Shown one piece after another: positions 4,053-13,900 of a stretch of DNA of 14,537 nt; the stretch's first letter is position 1; each line of letters begins with the position of its first letter. The translations under genes and the position numbers were made by a program. The notes under the pieces were generated by a model. That model worked only from the letters and a program-made list of their open reading frames with translations. It was not told where the DNA came from and searched no databases. Where the stretch lies: NCBI GenBank assembly GCA_022729635.1, contig DZAU01000051.1:1-14537 (forward strand), written 5' to 3'. This DNA comes from Flavobacterium psychrophilum. GTDB lineage: Bacteria > Bacteroidota > Bacteroidia > Flavobacteriales > Flavobacteriaceae.

Positions 4053-4604
4053 ATGGCAGATATTAATATAAAAAAGTGGTACGTAGTAAGAGCCGTAAGT
4101 GGACAAGAAAATAAAGTAAAAGCATATATTGATGCTGAAATTACTAGATTAGGTATGTCAGATTATGTATCGCAAGTACTAGTTCCTACAGAAAAAGTAG
4201 TAACTGTTAAAGAAGGAAAAAAAATAAGCAAAGAAAAAGTTTACTTTCCAGGCTATGTAATGATAGAAGCTAATTTAACTGGAGAAATTCCACACATTAT
4301 TAAATCAATTACAAGTGTAATCGGATTTTTAGGAGAAGTAAAAGGAGGAGACCCTGTACCCTTAAGAATTTCTGAGGTAAATAGAATGTTAGGAAAAGTA
4401 GATGAACTTGCAATTTCTTCAGATAATGGAGCAATTCCGTTTACAATAGGAGAAACAATAAAAGTTACTGATGGTCCTTTTAACGGATTCAATGGAACCG
4501 TTGAAAAAATAAATGAAGAAAAGCGTAAACTTGAAGTAATGGTTAAGATTTTCGGAAGAAAAACACCATTAGAATTAAGCTTTATGCAAGTAGAAAAAGT
4601 ATAA
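4053..4604 (+). CDS. nusG: Transcription termination/antitermination factor NusG
   Basis: The 183-residue protein has the two NusG domains. The N-terminal NGN domain (about 7-120) includes KKWYVVRAVSGQENKVKAYI and FPGY at 65-68. The C-terminal KOW domain (about 131-183) has VTDGPFNGFNGTVEKI. NusG rides on RNA polymerase at the clamp and upstream DNA, raises processivity, and links polymerase to Rho or to the ribosome through uS10. The polymerase clamp partner is encoded downstream in this same cluster (rpoC). ATG 4053 follows secE by 9 nt without an SD. Length is typical of bacterial NusG. Confidence 0.97.
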   Translation: MADINIKKWYVVRAVSGQENKVKAYIDAEITRLGMSDYVSQVLVPTEKVVTVKEGKKISKEKVYFPGYVMIEANLTGEIPHIIKSITSVIGFLGEVKGGDPVPLRISEVNRMLGKVDELAISSDNGAIPFTIGETIKVTDGPFNGFNGTVEKINEEKRKLEVMVKIFGRKTPLELSFMQVEKV

Positions 4605-4625
4605 TTTTTGTTACATATATAAACC

Positions 4626-4652
4626 GTATTAATTGCTTCCAATAATTAATAC
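4626..4652 (+). promoter_or_regulatory. Hairpin in the rplK leader
   Basis: GTATTAATT (4626-4634) pairs with AATTAATAC (4644-4652) around a 9-nt loop, GCTTCCAAT. It lies 13 nt before the rplK ATG. L1 represses the L11-L1 genes in many bacteria by binding a leader structure that mimics its rRNA site; whether this AT-rich stem is such a site cannot be told from sequence. It is not followed by a T run. Confidence 0.4.
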
Positions 4653-4665
4653 AAAATTTTAAAAA

Positions 4666-5112
4666 ATGGCTAAAGAAGTTAGTAAAGTAGTTAAACTACA
4701 AGTTAAGGGAGGTGCTGCGAACCCGTCGCCACCGGTTGGACCTGCTTTAGGTGCTGCTGGTGTTAATATCATGGAATTCTGTAAGCAATTTAATGCTAGA
4801 ACCCAAGATAAACCAGGTAAAGTTTGCCCAGTGCAAATTACAGTGTATAAAGACAAATCTTTCGATTTTGTTGTAAAAACACCACCTGCTGCTGTTCAAT
4901 TAATGGATGCAGCAAAGCTTAAATCTGGTTCAGGAGAACCAAATCGTAAGAAAGTAGCTAGCGTTACTTGGGATGTTATCAAAACAATTGCGGAAGATAA
5001 GATGGTTGATTTAAACGCATTCACAATCGAGTCTGCTATGAGCATGATCGCAGGAACGGCTAGATCTATGGGTATAACTGTAACTGGAGATTCTCCTCTA
5101 AAACAAGCGTAA
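4666..5112 (+). CDS. rplK: 50S ribosomal protein uL11
   Basis: The 148-residue product is uL11, which with 23S rRNA helices 43-44 forms the base of the L12 stalk and the GTPase-associated centre. The N-terminal domain shows the proline-rich [20 protein letters not shown] segment (19-38), the thiostrepton and micrococcin contact region. The C-terminal RNA-binding domain includes [16 protein letters not shown] and GTARSMGI. Lys-rich positions are conserved. The gene starts 61 nt after nusG and its stop is 3 nt from rplA, so rplK and rplA are translationally close. Confidence 0.98.
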   Translation: MAKEVSKVVKLQVKGGAANPSPPVGPALGAAGVNIMEFCKQFNARTQDKPGKVCPVQITVYKDKSFDFVVKTPPAAVQLMDAAKLKSGSGEPNRKKVASVTWDVIKTIAEDKMVDLNAFTIESAMSMIAGTARSMGITVTGDSPLKQA

Positions 5113-5115
5113 GAC

Positions 5116-5805
5116 ATGGCAAAATTGACAAAAAAGCAAAAAGAGGCTACTTCAAAAATTGAAAAGAACAAACTATACTCTTTAAAAGATGCTGCGGCAT
5201 TGATAAAAGTAGTTGCTTCTGCAAAATTTGATGAGTCGGTTGATATCGCAGTACGTTTGGGTGTAGATCCAAGAAAAGCGAATCAAATGGTTAGAGGTGT
5301 AGTAACATTGCCTCACGGAACAGGTAAAGACGTAAAAGTATTAGCATTAGTTACTCCAGACAAAGAAGCGGAAGCTAAAGAAGCCGGAGCTGACTATGTA
5401 GGTCTTGACGATTATTTACAAAAAATTAAAGACGGTTGGACAGATGTTGATGTAATTATCACTATGCCAAGTGTTATGGGAAAATTAGGTCCATTAGGTC
5501 GTATTTTAGGCCCTAGAGGTTTAATGCCAAACCCAAAAACTGGTACAGTAACTATGGATGTTGCAAAAGCAGTTCAAGAAGTTAAAGCGGGTAAAATCGA
5601 CTTTAAAGTAGATAAAACAGGTATTGTACATGCAGGAATTGGTAAAGTTTCTTTCGGAGCTGAACAAATTGTTGACAATGCACACGAAATTATTCAAACA
5701 TTAATCAAACTTAAACCAACTGCCGCTAAAGGGACCTATATTAAAGGAATTCACCTTACTAGCACCATGAGTCCTGCAATTGCATTGGACCCTAAAGCAG
5801 TATAA
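5116..5805 (+). CDS. rplA: 50S ribosomal protein uL1
   Basis: The 229-residue product is uL1, the mobile L1-stalk protein that guides deacylated tRNA out of the E site. It shows the family features [23 protein letters not shown] in domain I (about 40-62), the [21 protein letters not shown] segment, the signature [21 protein letters not shown] (about 122-142) and [17 protein letters not shown] near the C-terminal part. In many bacteria uL1 also represses its own operon at the mRNA level. The start is 3 nt after the rplK stop. Length is the same as usual for the family. Confidence 0.98.
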   Translation: MAKLTKKQKEATSKIEKNKLYSLKDAAALIKVVASAKFDESVDIAVRLGVDPRKANQMVRGVVTLPHGTGKDVKVLALVTPDKEAEAKEAGADYVGLDDYLQKIKDGWTDVDVIITMPSVMGKLGPLGRILGPRGLMPNPKTGTVTMDVAKAVQEVKAGKIDFKVDKTGIVHAGIGKVSFGAEQIVDNAHEIIQTLIKLKPTAAKGTYIKGIHLTSTMSPAIALDPKAV

Positions 5806-5827
5806 TTGGTAGTTAAAAATTTTTAGT

Positions 5828-6322
5828 ATGACTAGAGAAGAAAAATCAATTGCGATTGAAGATTTAACTGCACAGTTAGCCGGTACAAACATTGTATATG
5901 TATCTGATATTTCTGGATTAAATGCAGAAACAACTTCAAACTTGAGAAGAGCTTGTTTTAAAGCAGGTGTAAAATTAGAAGTAGTTAAAAACACCTTGCT
6001 TGCAAAAGCAATGGAAGCTTCGGCTAATGATTATGGAGATTTACCATCAGTATTGAGTGGTAATAGCGCTATTTTTATTGCTGATGTGGCTAACGCACCT
6101 GGAAAGATAATCAAAGATTTCCGCAAAAAATCGGATAAGCCACTTTTAAAAGGAGCTTACATCAATGCAGAAATTTATATTGGAGATGATCAATTAAATG
6201 CCTTGGCAACTATTAAATCAAAAGAAGAACTTATCGGCGAAATTATTGGATTACTTCAATCACCAGCCCAAAGAGTTATTTCTGCTCTTCAAAACCAATT
6301 CAAAACAGAAGAAGTAGCATAA
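5828..6322 (+). CDS. rplJ: 50S ribosomal protein uL10
   Basis: The 164-residue product is uL10, the stalk base that binds 23S rRNA through its N-terminal domain and carries L12 dimers on a C-terminal helix. The N-terminal part (MTREEKSIAIEDLTAQL, IVYVSDISGLNAETTSNLRR, VVKNTLLAKAM) is typical, and the C-terminal helix (about 135-164) ends QRVISALQNQFKTEEVA. The gap to rplA is only 22 nt, so the long L10 autoregulatory leader found in E. coli and Bacillus does not fit here. A 132-nt spacer with an inverted heptad array separates it from rplL, which it must outnumber poorly: several L12 copies bind each uL10. Confidence 0.97.
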   Translation: MTREEKSIAIEDLTAQLAGTNIVYVSDISGLNAETTSNLRRACFKAGVKLEVVKNTLLAKAMEASANDYGDLPSVLSGNSAIFIADVANAPGKIIKDFRKKSDKPLLKGAYINAEIYIGDDQLNALATIKSKEELIGEIIGLLQSPAQRVISALQNQFKTEEVA

Positions 6323-6323
6323 C

Positions 6324-6398
6324 AATTACGAATTACGAATTTCAAATTACGAGTCTATTTTTTTTCGTAATTCGTAATTGATAAATCGTAATTTACAA
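6324..6398. repeat. Heptad array D (inverted pair) between rplJ and rplL
   Basis: Four forward heptads start at 6324, 6331, 6338 and 6345 (AATTACG, AATTACG, AATTTCA, AATTACG). Five reverse heptads start at 6364, 6371, 6378, 6385 and 6392 (TTCGTAA type). The arms contain a perfect 17-bp inverted repeat, CAATTACGAATTACGAA (6323-6339) with its complement at 6364-6380, and a T-rich loop. It begins right after the rplJ stop codon at 6320-6322. Confidence 0.9.
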
Positions 6399-6454
6399 AC
6401 AAGCGCACAATAAATAAATTATATTTTACAAATCATTTTAAAACGATAGAAAAA

Positions 6455-6823
6455 ATGGCAGATTTGAAACAATTCGCAGAACAATTAGTTAACCTAACTG
6501 TAAAAGAAGTTAACGAATTAGCAACAATATTAAAAGACGAGTACGGAATTGAACCAGCTGCTGCTGCAGTTGTAGTTTCAGGTGGTGGCGAAGCTGCTGC
6601 TGAAGAAGTTCAAACTGAATTCACAGTAGTATTAAAAGAAGCTGGTCCTTCTAAATTAGCTGTTGTGAAAATGGTTAAAGAATTAACAGGTTTGGGTCTT
6701 AAAGAAGCAAAAGATGTAGTTGACAGTGCTCCTGCAAACGTTAAAGAAGGTGTTTCTAAAGACGAGGCTGAAGGTCTTAAAAAATCTTTAGAAGAAGCTG
6801 GAGCTGTAGTTGAATTAAAATAA
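6455..6823 (+). CDS. rplL: 50S ribosomal protein bL12 (L7/L12)
   Basis: The 122-residue acidic protein is bL12, the multicopy stalk protein that recruits and activates translational GTPases such as the EF-Tu encoded upstream. The N-terminal dimerisation and L10-binding domain (about 1-34: [20 protein letters not shown]) is followed by an Ala/Gly-rich hinge (about 35-52: [17 protein letters not shown]). The C-terminal domain (about 53-122) has the conserved [20 protein letters not shown] helices. The start follows an A-rich leader with no SD. Being needed in several copies per ribosome, it requires more product than rplJ; the hairpins before and after it may set that ratio. Confidence 0.98.
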   Translation: MADLKQFAEQLVNLTVKEVNELATILKDEYGIEPAAAAVVVSGGGEAAAEEVQTEFTVVLKEAGPSKLAVVKMVKELTGLGLKEAKDVVDSAPANVKEGVSKDEAEGLKKSLEEAGAVVELK

Positions 6824-6844
6824 TTCAACCCGCTTTAGAGAATA

Positions 6845-6888
6845 GGTTTAGGTCTTGAAATACACTTTCAAAGACCTAAACCATTTTT
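6845..6888 (+). terminator. Terminator/attenuator between rplL and rpoB
   Basis: GGTTTAGGTCTT (6845-6856) pairs perfectly with AAGACCTAAACC (6871-6882). The stem continues, past a bulged A, as GAAA/TTTC (6857-6860 with 6866-6869) around TACAC. The sequence ATTTTT follows at 6883-6888. No TAnnTTTG promoter is seen between this element and rpoB, so partial read-through probably supplies rpoBC, as at the rplL-rpoB attenuator of E. coli. Confidence 0.85.
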
Positions 6889-6890
6889 CG

Positions 6891-6920
6891 TATAATAAAA
6901 TTATAGTAAGTTTTATTATA
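6891..6920 (+). repeat. Second hairpin in the rpoB leader
   Basis: TATAATAAAA (6891-6900) and TTTTATTATA (6911-6920) are perfect 10-bp inverted repeats with a 10-nt loop. All pairs are A-T, so the RNA stem is weak. It follows the attenuator by 2 nt. Confidence 0.5.
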
Positions 6921-6940
6921 AATTAGTTTAAAATACAAAA

Positions 6941-7006
6941 ATGTTTTTTAATCAGTACGAAGAAAAGAATGAACTATATTTTCCTGGTTTATTTTTAAAG
7001 ATGTAA
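6941..7006 (+). CDS. Possible 21-codon leader ORF upstream of rpoB
   Basis: An ATG in an A-rich context (AAAATACAAAAATG), resembling the starts used by real genes here, opens a 21-codon frame ending TAA at 7004-7006. The peptide is MFFNQYEEKNELYFPGLFLKM. It lies between the attenuator and rpoB. I know of no family for it, and a frame this short can occur by chance in AT-rich DNA. The remainder of 7007-7087 is AT-rich and shows no TAnnTTTG box and no SD. Confidence 0.2.
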   Translation: MFFNQYEEKNELYFPGLFLKM

Positions 7007-7087
7007 TGATTATATAAGGAAAAGTATATGCTAAACAGTGTTTTACACAAAAAAATTACTTTTTTTAAATCAAAATTTTATCCATAG

Positions 7088-10000
7088 ATGATAACAAATC
7101 AGACTGAAAGATTGAATTTTGCCTCTACAAAAAATATTCCTGACTATCCGGATTTCCTAGATGTTCAGGTTAAATCGTTTAAAGATTTTTTCCAACTGGA
7201 AACCAAATCTGACGAAAGAGGCGACGAAGGGTTATACAACACCTTCATGGAAAACTTTCCAATTACAGATACCAGAAATAACTTTGTATTGGAGTTCCTC
7301 GATTACTTTGTAGATCCACCACGTTACACAATTCAAGAATGTATTGAAAGAGGGCTTACGTATAGTGTGCCTTTAAAAGCCAGGTTAAAACTATATTGTA
7401 CAGATCCAGAGCACGAAGATTTTGAAACAATTGTTCAGGATGTATATCTTGGAACAATTCCTTATATGACTCCTAGTGGTACTTTTGTAATCAATGGCGC
7501 TGAGCGTGTTGTTGTTTCTCAATTGCACCGTTCACCTGGGGTTTTCTTTGGACAATCATTCCATGCTAATGGAACAAAATTATATTCTGCCAGAGTAATT
7601 CCTTTCAAAGGTTCTTGGATAGAATTTTCAACCGATATCAACAGCGTAATGTATGCTTATATCGACAGAAAGAAAAAATTACCTGTAACCACTTTATTCC
7701 GTGCCATTGGTTTCGAACGAGATAAGGATATCTTAGAGATTTTCGACCTTGCCGAAGAAATTAAAGTCTCTAAAACAGGACTTAAAAAATATATTGGTAG
7801 AAAACTAGCGGCTCGTGTTTTGAACACTTGGCATGAAGATTTCGTGGATGAAGATACTGGCGAAGTGGTTTCTATCGAACGTAACGAAATTATCCTTGAC
7901 AGAGATACCATTATCGACAAAGATAATGTGGAAGAAATCATCGATTCTAACGTTAAATCTATTTTGTTGCACAAAGAAGATAGCAATGCCGTTGATTATT
8001 CTATCATTCACAACACGCTGCAAAAAGACCCAACCAATTCCGAAAAAGAAGCCGTTGAGCACATTTACAGACAATTGCGTAACGCAGAACCGCCAGATGA
8101 AGAAACTGCTCGTGGCATCATTGATAAATTGTTTTTCTCTGACCAACGTTACAATCTTGGTGAAGTAGGTCGTTATAGAATTAACAAAAAACTGGGTCTT
8201 GATACTCCAATGGAAAAGCAAGTGCTTACCAAAGAAGACATCATTACCATAGTAAAATATTTGATCGAATTAATCAATGCGAAAGCTGATATTGATGATA
8301 TCGATCACTTGTCAAACCGTCGTGTTAGAACAGTTGGAGAACAATTGTCACAACAATTTGGTGTAGGTTTGGCTCGTATGGCAAGAACCATTCGTGAGCG
8401 AATGAACGTTAGAGATAACGAGGTGTTTACACCAATAGATTTGATTAATGCTAAAACATTGTCGTCTGTTATCAACTCTTTCTTTGGAACAAACCAGCTA
8501 TCTCAGTTTATGGATCAAACGAATCCATTGGCCGAGATTACGCACAAAAGAAGATTATCTGCACTTGGACCAGGTGGACTTTCCCGTGAAAGAGCAGGGT
8601 TTGAGGTTCGTGACGTTCACTATACACATTATGGTCGTTTATGTCCAATTGAAACTCCCGAAGGACCAAACATTGGTTTGATTTCTTCTCTTGGAGTGTA
8701 TGCCAAAGTAAACGGAATGGGTTTCATCGAAACACCTTACCGTAAAGTTTCAAAAGGAGTTGTGGATTTAGTTTCGGAACCGGTTTATTTAAGTGCCGAA
8801 GAAGAAGAAGGAAAGATGATTTCTCAAGCAAACATTCAAATGGATGCTTCTGGAAAAATTACTACCGATAACGTAATTGCACGTCAAGAAGGCGATTTCC
8901 CGGTAATTAGTCCGTCAAAAGTTGATTTTGCTGACGTTGCCCCAAACCAAATTGCCTCGATTTCGGCTTCATTAATTCCTTTCTTGGAACACGATGATGC
9001 GAATAGAGCCTTGATGGGATCAAACATGATGCGTCAAGCCGTACCATTATTGCGTCCTGAAGCACCAATTGTTGGTACCGGTTTAGAACGTCAGGTAGCT
9101 TCAGATTCTAGAGTATTAATCAATGCCGAAGGTCCCGGAGTTGTAGAATATGTTGATGCAAATATCATCAGAATTAAATACGACCGTTCTGAAGAAGAAA
9201 GAATGGTGAGTTTTGAAGAAGATGAAAAAACATACAATTTAATTAAATTCAGAAAAACCAATCAAAGTACAAGTATCAACTTAAAACCTATCGTAAGAAA
9301 AGGAGACAGAGTGGTTCTTGGACAAGTATTATCGGAAGGATATGCTACCCAAAATGGTGAATTAGCTTTAGGTCGTAACCTAAAAGTAGCGTTCATGCCT
9401 TGGAAAGGGTACAACTTCGAGGATGCGATTGTGATTTCTGAAAAAGTGGTTCGTGACGATATTTTTACTTCTATTCACGTTGATGATTATTCATTGGAAG
9501 TGAGAGATACTAAATTAGGTAACGAAGAATTAACCAATGATATTCCAAACGTTTCTGAAGAAGCTACCAAAGATTTAGATGAAAACGGAATGATTAGAAT
9601 TGGTGCCGAAGTAAAACCTGGCGATATTCTTATTGGTAAAATCACTCCAAAAGGAGAATCAGATCCAACTCCTGAAGAAAAATTGCTTCGTGCTATTTTT
9701 GGTGATAAAGCGGGTGATGTAAAAGACGCTTCATTAAAAGCCTCTCCATCGTTGCACGGTGTTGTTCTTGATAAAAAATTGTTCGCAAGAGCGGTAAAAG
9801 ATAAACGCAAACGTACCCAAGACAAAGACGCTTTAGGCGCTTTGGAAATGGAATTCGAAACTAAATTTGTTGAATTAAAAGACAAATTAATCGAAAAATT
9901 GTTTTTGATTGTAGATGGAAAAACTTCGCAAGGAGTGATGAATGATTTAGGAGAAGAAGTTTTGCCAAAAGGTAAAAAATATTCCAAAAAAATGTTGCAA

Positions 10001-10900
10001 TCAGTAGAAGATTTCGCTCACCTTACAAAAGGACAATGGGTGGCTGATGATACAACAAATACTATGGTTAATGATTTAATTCATAACTATAAAATTAAGT
10101 TAAACGATTTGCAAGGTTCATTGCGTAGAGAAAAATTCACCATTACTGTTGGAGACGAATTGCCATCAGGAATTTTGAAATTAGCCAAAGTGTATGTTGC
10201 TAAAAAACGTAAACTGAAAGTTGGGGATAAAATGGCGGGACGTCACGGTAACAAAGGTATTGTTGCGCGTATTGTTCGTCACGAAGATATGCCTTTCCTT
10301 GAAGACGGAACACCAGTTGACATCGTTTTGAATCCACTTGGTGTACCATCACGTATGAACATTGGTCAAATTTATGAAACAGTTTTAGGTTGGGCTGGAA
10401 TGAACTTGGGTAGAAAATTTGCTACTCCAATTTTTGATGGGGCAACACTGGATCAAATCAATGAATTGACTGACGAAGCTGGAATTCCACGTTTTGGACA
10501 TACGTATCTTTATGATGGAGGAACCGGAGAACGTTTCCACCAAGCAGCAACAGTTGGAGTAATCTATATGTTGAAACTGGGTCACATGGTTGACGATAAA
10601 ATGCACGCACGTTCAATAGGACCATACTCGTTAATTACGCAACAACCATTGGGTGGTAAAGCTCAATTTGGAGGTCAACGTTTTGGAGAGATGGAGGTTT
10701 GGGCACTTGAAGCTTATGGAGCATCGAGCACGCTTAGAGAAATTTTGACCGTAAAATCGGATGATGTAATAGGTAGAGCTAAATCTTACGAAGCAATCGT
10801 TAAAGGTGAATCTATGCCAGAACCAGGATTGCCAGAATCATTCAATGTATTGATGCATGAATTGAAAGGTCTTGGATTAGATATTCGTTTAGAAGAATAG
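7088..10900 (+). CDS. rpoB: DNA-directed RNA polymerase subunit beta
   Basis: The 1270-residue beta subunit forms one pincer and part of the active centre of RNA polymerase. It starts [13 protein letters not shown], typical of flavobacterial RpoB. The rifampicin pocket is visible at about 468-500 ([20 protein letters not shown]): D476, H486 and S491 correspond to E. coli D516, H526 and S531 and are all wild-type, predicting sensitivity of the target. The [12 protein letters not shown] motif carries E778 and D779 (E. coli E813/D814). [10 protein letters not shown] carries the active-site lysines K1048 and K1056 (E. coli K1065/K1073). A charged stretch at about 895-980 ([18 protein letters not shown] onward) lies in the flap-proximal area where insertions differ between phyla. 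The gene is expressed with rplL by read-through and with rpoC downstream. Confidence 0.98.
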   Translation: MITNQTERLNFASTKNIPDYPDFLDVQVKSFKDFFQLETKSDERGDEGLYNTFMENFPITDTRNNFVLEFLDYFVDPPRYTIQECIERGLTYSVPLKARLKLYCTDPEHEDFETIVQDVYLGTIPYMTPSGTFVINGAERVVVSQLHRSPGVFFGQSFHANGTKLYSARVIPFKGSWIEFSTDINSVMYAYIDRKKKLPVTTLFRAIGFERDKDILEIFDLAEEIKVSKTGLKKYIGRKLAARVLNTWHEDFVDEDTGEVVSIERNEIILDRDTIIDKDNVEEIIDSNVKSILLHKEDSNAVDYSIIHNTLQKDPTNSEKEAVEHIYRQLRNAEPPDEETARGIIDKLFFSDQRYNLGEVGRYRINKKLGLDTPMEKQVLTKEDIITIVKYLIELINAKADIDDIDHLSNRRVRTVGEQLSQQFGVGLARMARTIRERMNVRDNEVFTPIDLINAKTLSSVINSFFGTNQLSQFMDQTNPLAEITHKRRLSALGPGGLSRERAGFEVRDVHYTHYGRLCPIETPEGPNIGLISSLGVYAKVNGMGFIETPYRKVSKGVVDLVSEPVYLSAEEEEGKMISQANIQMDASGKITTDNVIARQEGDFPVISPSKVDFADVAPNQIASISASLIPFLEHDDANRALMGSNMMRQAVPLLRPEAPIVGTGLERQVASDSRVLINAEGPGVVEYVDANIIRIKYDRSEEERMVSFEEDEKTYNLIKFRKTNQSTSINLKPIVRKGDRVVLGQVLSEGYATQNGELALGRNLKVAFMPWKGYNFEDAIVISEKVVRDDIFTSIHVDDYSLEVRDTKLGNEELTNDIPNVSEEATKDLDENGMIRIGAEVKPGDILIGKITPKGESDPTPEEKLLRAIFGDKAGDVKDASLKASPSLHGVVLDKKLFARAVKDKRKRTQDKDALGALEMEFETKFVELKDKLIEKLFLIVDGKTSQGVMNDLGEEVLPKGKKYSKKMLQSVEDFAHLTKGQWVADDTTNTMVNDLIHNYKIKLNDLQGSLRREKFTITVGDELPSGILKLAKVYVAKKRKLKVGDKMAGRHGNKGIVARIVRHEDMPFLEDGTPVDIVLNPLGVPSRMNIGQIYETVLGWAGMNLGRKFATPIFDGATLDQINELTDEAGIPRFGHTYLYDGGTGERFHQAATVGVIYMLKLGHMVDDKMHARSIGPYSLITQQPLGGKAQFGGQRFGEMEVWALEAYGASSTLREILTVKSDDVIGRAKSYEAIVKGESMPEPGLPESFNVLMHELKGLGLDIRLEE

Positions 10901-10907
10901 TTTTATT

Positions 10908-10963
10908 GTTTCAGGTTTCAGGTTTCAAGTTTTGGAAACCTGAAACTTTAAACTTGAAACAAA
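10908..10963. repeat. Heptad array E (8 x 7 bp, inverted pair) between rpoB and rpoC
   Basis: Heptads run without a break from 10908: GTTTCAG, GTTTCAG, GTTTCAA, GTTTTGG, then the opposite orientation AAACCTG, AAACTTT, AAACTTG, AAACAAA. Two perfect inverted repeats interlock: GTTTCAGGTTTC (10908-10919) with 10935-10946, and GTTTCAAGTTT (10922-10932) with 10950-10960. They overlap in a pseudoknot-like or mutually exclusive order. No T run follows, so it is not an obvious terminator. Confidence 0.9.
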
Positions 10964-10983
10964 ACAAACAAAATTTATTGACT

Positions 10984-13900
10984 ATGATGAACAATAGAAA
11001 TAATAAAGATAAGAATCCTGTAAAAAGATTCAACAAAATTTCGATAGGACTGGCTTCTCCTGAATCTATCTTGAAAGAATCAAGAGGTGAAGTTTTGAAA
11101 CCGGAAACTATCAATTATAGAACACACAAACCAGAACGCGATGGTCTTTTTTGCGAACGAATCTTCGGACCAGTAAAAGATTTCGAATGTGCTTGTGGTA
11201 AATATAAAAGAATTCGTTACAAAGGAATCATTTGTGACCGTTGTGGTGTTGAAGTTACGGAGAAAAAAGTACGTAGAGACAGAGTAGGACACATCAACCT
11301 TGTTGTGCCAATTGCCCATATCTGGTATTTCCGTTCTCTTCCAAATAAAATTGGTTACATATTAGGTCTTCCGTCTAAGAAATTAGATATGATTATCTAC
11401 TACGAAAGATACGTTGTAATCCAAGCCGGTATTGCTAAAACTCCAGAAGGAGAACCGGTACAAAGATTAGACTTTTTGACAGAAGAAGAGTATTTGAATA
11501 TTTTGGATACACTTCCTGCTGACAATCAATATTTAGACGATTTTGATCCAAATAAATTTGTTGCCAAAATGGGAGCAGAATGTATTATGGATTTATTGGC
11601 TCGTATCGATTTAGATGCTTTGTCTTATGACTTGCGACATTCTGCTAACAACGAAACGTCTAAACAACGTAAAACTGAAGCTCTAAAAAGATTGCAAGTT
11701 GTAGAATCTTTCCGTGAGTCTAACCTGAATCGCGAAAATCGTCCAGAATGGATGATTATGAAAGTAATTCCTGTTATTCCACCAGAATTGCGTCCGCTTG
11801 TCCCGCTTGATGGAGGTCGTTTTGCTACTTCAGATTTGAATGATTTATATCGTCGTGTTATTATCCGTAACAACCGTTTGAAAAGATTGATGGAAATCAA
11901 AGCTCCAGAAGTAATCTTGAGAAACGAAAAACGTATGTTGCAGGAATCAGTAGATTCACTTTTCGATAATACAAGAAAAGCTTCTGCTGTAAAAACAGAA
12001 TCTAACCGTCCATTGAAATCACTTTCGGATTCCCTTAAAGGAAAACAAGGTCGTTTCCGTCAAAACTTACTAGGAAAACGTGTGGATTATTCGGCTCGTT
12101 CGGTAATTGTTGTTGGGCCTGAATTGAAATTGTTCGAATGTGGTATTCCAAAAGATATGGCTGCCGAATTGTACAAACCTTTTGTTATCCGTAAATTGAT
12201 TGAAAGAGGAATTGTAAAAACAGTTAAATCTGCCAAAAAAATAATCGATAAAAAAGAGCCTGTAGTTTGGGATATTCTTGAAAATGTAATTAAAGGACAT
12301 CCGGTATTGCTAAACCGTGCGCCTACTTTGCACAGATTAGGTATTCAGGCATTCCAACCAAAATTGATTGAAGGAAAAGCGATTCAATTGCACCCTTTAG
12401 TTTGTACAGCCTTCAATGCGGATTTTGATGGTGACCAGATGGCAGTTCACTTGCCTTTAGGACCAGAAGCTATTTTGGAAGCGCAATTATTAATGTTGGC
12501 TTCTCACAATATCTTGAATCCTGCAAATGGTGCGCCAATCACTGTTCCTTCTCAAGACATGGTTTTGGGTCTATATTATATGACCAAAGAGCGTTTATCA
12601 ACTCCAGAACATAAAATTTTGGGTGAAGGCTTGACTTTCTATTCTGCTGAGGAAACAAACATTGCCTTGAACGAAGGTCGTTTAGAATTGAATGCTCGAG
12701 TAAAAATTCGTGCCAAAGATTTTAATGAAGCTGGTGATTTGGTTTATCAAATAATTCAAACTACTGCCGGTCGTGTATTGTTTAACGAAGTAGTTCCAGA
12801 AGCTGCAGGATATATCAATGATGTATTGACTAAGAAAAATCTTAGAGACATTATCGGACATATTTTGAGTGTGACAAATGTACCTACAACCGCTGCATTC
12901 TTAGATAGTATGAAAGATATGGGATATAAATTTGCTTTCAAAGGCGGTTTATCATTCTCATTGGGAGATATTAAAATTCCAGAGAAAAAAGAAGTATTAA
13001 TTGCGGATGCCAGAGAACAAGTCGAAGGTATTTCTGCCAATTATAATATGGGTCTTATTACCAATAACGAGCGTTACAACCAAGTTATTGACGTTTGGAC
13101 TTCAACAAATGCACAATTAACAGAATTGGCAATGAAAAACATTAGAGAAGACCAACAAGGTTTCAACTCGGTGTATATGATGCTTGATTCTGGAGCGCGT
13201 GGTTCTAAAGAACAAATTCGTCAGCTTACCGGTATGCGTGGTTTGATGGCTAAGCCAAAAAAATCTACAGCTGGTGGCGGTGAAATTATCGAAAACCCAA
13301 TTCTTTCTAACTTTAAAGAAGGATTATCGATTTTGGAATATTTCATTTCTACTCACGGTGCGCGTAAAGGTCTTGCCGATACGGCTTTGAAAACGGCCGA
13401 TGCGGGTTACTTGACCAGAAGATTACACGATGTTTCACAAGATGTAATTGTGAACACGGTAGATTGCGGTACTTTGAGAGGTGTTGAAGTTTCGGCATTG
13501 AAAAAGAACGAAGAAATCGTAGAAACTTTAGGCGAAAGAATCTTAGGACGTGTGGCATTGCTAGATGTTATCAATCCTTTGACGAATGAACTTATCATCG
13601 AAGCAGGAGAACAAATTACAGAATCATTCGTAAAATTAATCGAAGCTTCTCCAATTGAAAAATTAGAAGTTCGTTCCCCTTTAACTTGTGAAGCTACAAA
13701 AGGTATTTGTGCCAAATGTTATGGTAGAAACCTTGCCACAGGAAAAATGACCCAAAAAGGAGAAGCAGTGGGTGTAATTGCCGCTCAATCCATTGGAGAA
13801 CCTGGAACTCAGCTTACCTTGCGTACCTTCCACGTTGGTGGAGTTGCGGGAGGAATTTCTGAAGAATCCAGCATTGTCACAAGATTTAACGGTAAATTGG

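Noticed and set aside
4604..4612. AATTTTTG near the nusG stop as an rplK promoter
   Set aside because: It misses the first T of TAnnTTTG and has no -33 element; read-through from nusG explains rplK expression.
7029..7087. A second short frame from ATG 7029 reaching the rpoB start
   Set aside because: It is short, very AT-rich, encodes low-complexity Lys/Phe residues and has no supporting context; chance is the simplest explanation.
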